Origin: Calditrichota bacterium
GTDB lineage: Bacteria > Calditrichota > Calditrichia > Calditrichales > Calditrichaceae
Direction: 5' to 3'
DNA: 10,252 nucleotides
NCBI GenBank assembly: GCA_024278715.1
Contig: JAJRSN010000147.1
Span: 1 to 10,252 of the forward strand
Shown: piece after piece, positions 6,219 through 10,252 of the stretch
How the letters are laid out: the number at the start of each line of letters is the position of its first letter
How positions within the stretch are numbered: position 1 is the first letter of the stretch
Program-made: the position numbers and the translations under genes
Notes under the pieces: model-generated
Database searches by the model: none
Told to the model about the DNA's origin: nothing
Seen by the model: only the letters and a program-made list of their open reading frames with translations

Positions 6219-6947
6219 TTATTCCGCCCGGGTTTTTAATTTGGCGTACGCTCTGGGAGATTGTCCCTTGCGTTTTTTAAAAGACCGGCTATAACTCGAA
6301 ATTTCGCTGTATCCCAACAATTTGGAAACATTTTTGACTTCCAGCCCCCATTCCAAAAATAACAAATTTTCGTAATAGTTGATAACTTTTTGCATAAATC
6401 CGCGGAACGATTGGCCTATTTCAATTTTAAACAATTGGCTAAAATAACCCGGCGTAATATTCAGATAATCGGAAAGGTGGAAAATATCACACTTTTGCAA
6501 ATCATTCGTCTCGATGTATTGCATTACCCGCTTCATTCTGGGAGAAAGCTTGTCAAAATCAATTCCCAACTCTTCGTAAGGAATTCTTCGCCAGTGCCCG
6601 TTCACCAGCCTGCGGATAAGTTTCTTCAGATGTTCCTTACGCTCCATTCCCACCACTAAATACAGATTCTTCCGCGGCAGATTTATTGAAGTTTCGGAAA
6701 GCATAAGAGAATGATTGTAAAAAATCACTGGAAAATTCGGGAATTGTCTTTCCAATAATTTAAGCACCGCCGAATTATTGTCGGAAAGTTTATTTGTAAG
6801 AAAGAACAGAGAATTAAAGGCAACATCCGCGTCTATTTCATCTGTATGGTCAATAAAATCCACATTAATTGTTTCGAATTTCGATAAAATTTCGGAACAC
6901 TCTTTTTTCAGTCCGTGATCATCGATTGCTACAATACCATTATACAT
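6219..6947 (-). CDS. AraC-family transcriptional regulator with receiver-like N-terminus
   Basis: 242 residues. The C-terminal AraC DNA-binding domain (about 138-238) shows both helix-turn-helix parts: LSDYLNITPGYFSQLFK (158-174) and VSKLLGYSEISSYSRSFKK (207-225), then GQSPRAYAK. Residues 1-115 look like a degenerate receiver fold. The first strand ends in AIDD (D9, D10), but I find no Asp where the phosphoacceptor should be, and no Lys-Pro pair at the last strand (LYLVVGMERKEHL). It may therefore work without phosphorylation. I start at the ATG at 6947; an in-frame GTG at 6986 would add 13 residues but lies inside an inverted repeat and has no better ribosome site. It sits between the large surface protein and the deacetylase, both plausible targets. 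Confidence 0.85.
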   Translation of the reverse strand: MYNGIVAIDDHGLKKECSEILSKFETINVDFIDHTDEIDADVAFNSLFFLTNKLSDNNSAVLKLLERQFPNFPVIFYNHSLMLSETSINLPRKNLYLVVGMERKEHLKKLIRRLVNGHWRRIPYEELGIDFDKLSPRMKRVMQYIETNDLQKCDIFHLSDYLNITPGYFSQLFKIEIGQSFRGFMQKVINYYENLLFLEWGLEVKNVSKLLGYSEISSYSRSFKKRKGQSPRAYAKLKTRAE

Positions 6948-6974
6948 AACATGTTCTTGCTGTTTTATTTTTTG

Positions 6975-7017
6975 TGCATAATACACATTTCAAAAAAATG
7001 GCTTTGTGACTTATGCA
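6975..7017. promoter_or_regulatory. 13-bp inverted repeat upstream of the AraC-type gene
   Basis: TGCATAATACACA (6975-6987) and TGTGACTTATGCA (7005-7017) are inverted copies matching at 11 of 13 positions, with centres 30 bp apart. They lie 28-70 bases upstream of the regulator start. A -10-like TATTAT on the minus strand (6978-6983) overlaps the near arm. No T-run follows either arm, so a terminator is less likely than an operator. Autoregulation is inference. Confidence 0.45.
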
Positions 7018-7051
7018 ACTAAAGAGAGATAATTTTATTTGGAAGAAGGAA

Positions 7052-9913
7052 TTACCGTATTATAATCAGTTTACCGCGGTTTTTTTTGCCGCTATTGTCC
7101 ACAAGATACAAATAAACGCCGGAATGAACCATTCTGCCGTGATCGTTTTTCAAATCCCACATAAAAATCGGTCCCGCCTTTTCTTTTTTAAAGACCGGTT
7201 CTCCCAACAGATTGTAAATATAAATTGTCGCATCTTCCTTCATATTGGTAAAATAGATTCCGTCGCCGGACGCGGGATCGTTTACGCGAAAGGGAATCGG
7301 AAAAACGTTTACTCCGCTTACAATCGAACCGGTCGCAAAAGAAGAATCGGGATTGTAGATCACGTTTCCGTTTTCGTCAAGCGAAACAACTCTGTAATGA
7401 TATGTTTTATTGGGTTGTAAATTTTTCAACACAAAATGATGGGTCGTGTTGAACGTCTGTTCCCTGGGCGTTGATTGATCAAAGCTCCAATCCAAACTGT
7501 ATTCCAGGCGATCCATGGTCGGCATTCGGGTTTTCCAATCCATGTAAATCACGTCGCCGCTTCCGAAGGGATGCACCTGCACACCCGAAGCAAGACTACT
7601 GGCAATAACCTGAACCACAAAAATAGTCACCGCCTGCGCACCGGCGCGATCCGTAGCCCGAATCATAAAAGTCTCTTTTCCGTGAAAGCCGCGCGGCGCA
7701 AAAAAGGTAGCCCGCAAGCCGTTTTCCGTCAGGTAATATCCGATAAAGCTGTGCGGATCATTAAAAAGCTCAATACTCACAAGATCATCGTAGCCGTCGG
7801 CATCGTAAAGGTAGTCTCTCAAATCAAGCGTAAAGTAGGTGCCAGCCAGCATAGTATAATCGTCAATCGGTTTTAACACCGGCGGATCGTTTACCGGCAA
7901 TACAAATACCTGCAAGGTATCGAAATCAAAATTTCCCTGCGGATCGGTGGCTTTGAATACGATGTTTTCTTCGCCGAACCAGTCGGGACCGGGCTGCAGA
8001 GTTACCTTTCTGGCGACAGGGTCGAGCTGAACGGCAATATTTTGCGACGGAAAAACATTCCAGCTTATCTCTTCGTCCGAATTATCCGGATCGGTAACGC
8101 GCGAATTTAACTCCAGATTTTTCTGCTGATCCTCGGCAATATGCAATGTATCCAGATCGATGATTTTGGGAGCCGTCTCCAGATTCTGCCGATAAACCAG
8201 AACCTCCGTGGTATCGCTCGCTCCGGCGGGATCCTGAACAATCAAACGATCCTTTTCGCTTCCGTACCAGTTTTCACCAGCCTTGAATTCAACATTGTCC
8301 TCGCCGATGGTAATTTTGACGGAATCGCTGCTGAGAACCCTTAAATACAACGAGCCGGCATCGTTATCAATATCCTGCACGTAATTTTTAAAAGGTATGG
8401 ACCTGGGATTTGTAACCGAAAGATCGATGACAGGAAAGTTTTTAAACACCGGAGGATCGTTAACCGGCAGCACGGTAACGGTAATCTGTGTGCTGTCCGA
8501 ATATTGATCGGGATCTGTTACTTTTAACCAGAATTGCTCGCTCCCGAACCAGTCGGCTTTGCTGCTGAAAGTTGCGCGCTTATGCTCATAATCGATCGAC
8601 ACGTGAACAAAGTCGTTTCCTTTTACTTCCCAGAACAGATTGGGCAAAGGCGTGTCCTGATCGTTCACATAATCGTTCAATTCAAGATCGATCGATTCAT
8701 CCTCATTAAAACGAATTTCGGGAATAGAGCTGATTTGGGGGGCGTAAGTTACCCGAACAACCTGAACCACAAGAGTATCGGCGTCAAAAGCTCCCGAAGG
8801 ATCCGTGACTTTTGATACTATGTATTCAAAGCCGAACCAGTCGGACGGACTTTTTAAGGTTAGCTTTTGTTCCTTTTTTGAATAATCCAGAGTCAGATGC
8901 GGATGGTTGGAAAATTCCCAGGTCATATCTTGTTTGGAATTATCCACGTCATAAACATAGGGGCTTAAATCAATGATTACCGTGGTATCCTGATTCATCC
9001 TGACGTTTGGCAGCTTATTAAGAATAGGAGGATCATTTACCGCCTGAACCACAAGTTTAAATTGAGTGCTATCCGCCAATCCGGTTTGGTCGTGAACATA
9101 AATTCGAATATCCTGCTCCCCGTACCAGTCTTTTTCGGGTATTATTTTCAGGATACTGTCTTTGACCTGCAAAGTTAAATGGTCGGGCTGCTTCGCGGAA
9201 AATTTCAGACTGTCCTTCGGGGTATCGGCGTCCCGAACATATTGAGAAAGAGCAATGTCTATCGGAGTATCCTCTTTTGTTTCCTGTTTGGGAATTGTTG
9301 CGAACACGGGAGGCTGTTCCGCGTAGCGGGAGGTTATTAAAACGCTCGCCACGTCATAAAATCCGTTCGGATCGTTCACTTTAAAATTAATCCTCTCCGA
9401 TCCGTTCCAGTTACTCGGCGTTTGGATTAAAGCGCGGCGCGTTGTCGGATTGATCGAAACTTCTAATTGATTATATCCGCTTGCCGTCCATTGTAATTGT
9501 TGATCCTGATGATCCGGATCATTAACGTAATCGTCCAACGCAAAAACAACCGAAGTATCGGACGGCAATTCCAACTGAGCGGGGAAATTCGATATTTTGG
9601 GTATTGCGCCGGAAATAAGGTCAGAAAACGGGCTGGCGTTCAACGAAAAATCGACGGCTTTAAGCGCATAATAATAAATTTCGCCTTTTTTTATCTGATA
9701 ATCCTGATAGGTGGAATCCGGGTAATAAACGCTGTCTATTTGCGCCAATGTCTGGGGAGACGTCCCTTTAAAAACGCGATACAAATACATGTCGTCTTCG
9801 GTATTGTTATTCCATTTAAGAGTCCAATGATTGGTTTGCGCCGGAAGGAACCGGCTTAAAACCAAAACAACCCCTATTATTCCGAACAGCAATTTTTTAT
9901 TTTGCATTCTCAT
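7052..9913 (-). CDS. Secreted multidomain surface protein with seven cadherin/Ig-like repeats and a sorting C-terminus
   Basis: 953 residues. A signal peptide (about 1-26, hydrophobic LLFGIIGVVLVLS, ending in AQ) leads to a fibronectin-III-like domain (27-105). Seven repeats of 94-97 residues follow (106-773), each with an Asp-rich YVxDxD-like motif, a WxG (HG in the last repeat), and a VTDPxG-like motif; several end in VNDPP. A second FN3-like domain spans 774-870. The end (871-953) is a FlgD/type-IX-secretion-like sorting module with IYIYNLLGEPV, WDLKNDHG, SGVYLYLV and GKLIIIR. The Asp motifs suggest calcium-stiffened rods, as in cadherin-like adhesins. The open frame extends to 10060, but I start at 9913, where ATGA overlaps the upstream stop and the signal peptide begins; GGTGG lies upstream. 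The likely role is adhesion or matrix scaffolding on the cell surface; no enzyme domain is seen. Confidence 0.9.
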   Translation of the reverse strand: MRMQNKKLLFGIIGVVLVLSRFLPAQTNHWTLKWNNNTEDDMYLYRVFKGTSPQTLAQIDSVYYPDSTYQDYQIKKGEIYYYALKAVDFSLNASPFSDLISGAIPKISNFPAQLELPSDTSVVFALDDYVNDPDHQDQQLQWTASGYNQLEVSINPTTRRALIQTPSNWNGSERINFKVNDPNGFYDVASVLITSRYAEQPPVFATIPKQETKEDTPIDIALSQYVRDADTPKDSLKFSAKQPDHLTLQVKDSILKIIPEKDWYGEQDIRIYVHDQTGLADSTQFKLVVQAVNDPPILNKLPNVRMNQDTTVIIDLSPYVYDVDNSKQDMTWEFSNHPHLTLDYSKKEQKLTLKSPSDWFGFEYIVSKVTDPSGAFDADTLVVQVVRVTYAPQISSIPEIRFNEDESIDLELNDYVNDQDTPLPNLFWEVKGNDFVHVSIDYEHKRATFSSKADWFGSEQFWLKVTDPDQYSDSTQITVTVLPVNDPPVFKNFPVIDLSVTNPRSIPFKNYVQDIDNDAGSLYLRVLSSDSVKITIGEDNVEFKAGENWYGSEKDRLIVQDPAGASDTTEVLVYRQNLETAPKIIDLDTLHIAEDQQKNLELNSRVTDPDNSDEEISWNVFPSQNIAVQLDPVARKVTLQPGPDWFGEENIVFKATDPQGNFDFDTLQVFVLPVNDPPVLKPIDDYTMLAGTYFTLDLRDYLYDADGYDDLVSIELFNDPHSFIGYYLTENGLRATFFAPRGFHGKETFMIRATDRAGAQAVTIFVVQVIASSLASGVQVHPFGSGDVIYMDWKTRMPTMDRLEYSLDWSFDQSTPREQTFNTTHHFVLKNLQPNKTYHYRVVSLDENGNVIYNPDSSFATGSIVSGVNVFPIPFRVNDPASGDGIYFTNMKEDATIYIYNLLGEPVFKKEKAGPIFMWDLKNDHGRMVHSGVYLYLVDNSGKKNRGKLIIIR
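7595..9598 (-). repeat. Seven coding repeats of about 95 codons
   Basis: Approximate borders in transcription order are 9598-9308, 9307-9026, 9025-8738, 8737-8450, 8449-8168, 8167-7880 and 7879-7595. Linkers alternate: repeats 2, 4 and 6 end in VNDPP, while 1, 3 and 5 end in QPP, YAP and TAP. The repeats are diverged at DNA level, so the duplication is old. Confidence 0.85.
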
Positions 9914-10252
9914 TTGATTTCCACCGTGACAATTCTTGAAAAGGAACTTTCTCTGCCGTTGACCACGCTGGTAACGGCAATGTCGATAGTGAACGGCGCT
10001 TTGGGCTTTACGAACATGGCTTCGTGCGCCCATAACGGTCGGGAATAAACTTTTTTCCACTCACTGTCATTGCTTTTTCGGACATAAATATTGTATTGCG
10101 CTCCGGGCACATCCGACCATTCGATCTTTATTTTATCGCTTTGGACAAAGGCGTAAACTCTGTCCGGAGGAGTTAATAAACCCACTGGCTCCGATTTGGT
10201 CCATGATTTTTCTTTAAATAACGAAAAACGAAAATTCACGCCCACCCGATGC
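9910..10252 (-). CDS. C-terminal part of a protein ending in a fibronectin-III-like domain (5' end outside the window)
   Basis: The last 113 codons of a longer gene: the frame is open to the window edge, where HRVGVNFRFSLF is read without a stop. The GTG at 10245 is just an internal valine in my view. Residues from PPDRVYAFVQ onward form one FN3-like domain: KIKIEWSDVPGAQYNIYVR is the typical core, followed by a tail with TSVVNGRESSFS before the last strand VTVEIK. The alternating pattern of RVGVNFRFSLF before it resembles an outer-membrane or secreted beta strand, but too little is present to name the family. Its stop codon overlaps the start of the large repeat protein (ATGA), so the two are co-translated and probably act together at the cell surface. 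Confidence 0.8.
   Translation of the reverse strand, partial: HRVGVNFRFSLFKEKSWTKSEPVGLLTPPDRVYAFVQSDKIKIEWSDVPGAQYNIYVRKSNDSEWKKVYSRPLWAHEAMFVKPKAPFTIDIAVTSVVNGRESSFSRIVTVEIK

Noticed and set aside
9914..10060. N-terminal 49-residue extension of the large repeat protein
   Set aside because: It lies inside the upstream gene in another frame, and the signal peptide begins at 9913.

Overview
The window looks like a moderate-GC chromosomal segment from a Gram-negative bacterium of the FCB group, perhaps a Calditrichota/KSB1-like lineage. Three things point there. A large secreted protein ends in a type IX-secretion-like C-terminal sorting module (FlgD-like Ig fold ending GKLIIIR). The best promoter-like sequence fits the Bacteroidetes-type TTTG / TAnnTTTG pattern. 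A DUF3473-type polysaccharide deacetylase is also present. The phylum assignment is inference; no rRNA or other marker gene is present.

Left part (1-1439, minus strand): a four-helix-bundle protein of the S23/bAvd family lies downstream of a WlbA/WbpB-type sugar-nucleotide dehydrogenase. The roughly 65 bp between them is almost wholly made of 7-bp tandem units.

Middle gap (1440-2342): about 900 bp without a credible gene. It holds several unrelated-looking but similarly built short tandem arrays: GTAATGC heptads, GTTAAGN heptads, GTNACTN heptads, and a 17-bp minisatellite of seven copies. A promoter-like sequence follows, just before cmoA.

Centre (2343-4507): cmoA and cmoB, plus strand and translationally overlapping, make carboxy-S-adenosylmethionine and use it to build 5-oxyacetyl (or methoxy) uridine at tRNA position 34. 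A YjbQ-family gene converges on cmoB with only 9 bp between the stop codons. The 247 bp from 4508 to 4754 hold the yjbQ ribosome binding site and nothing else I can support.

Right part (4755-10252, all minus strand): read in transcription order, there is the end of a protein with a fibronectin-III-like domain, overlapping by ATGA a 953-residue secreted protein. That protein has seven cadherin/Ig-like repeats between two FN3-like domains, plus the sorting module. Next come an AraC-type regulator with a degenerate receiver-like N-terminus, the DUF3473 polysaccharide deacetylase, and a single-domain response regulator with a C-terminal transmembrane helix. A 13-bp inverted repeat sits just upstream of the AraC gene and may be its operator. 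Together these suggest a cell-surface/exopolysaccharide locus with its own regulators.

The most unusual feature is the combination of a stand-alone S23/Avd-like protein with multiple families of heptad repeats next to it and beyond the neighbouring gene.
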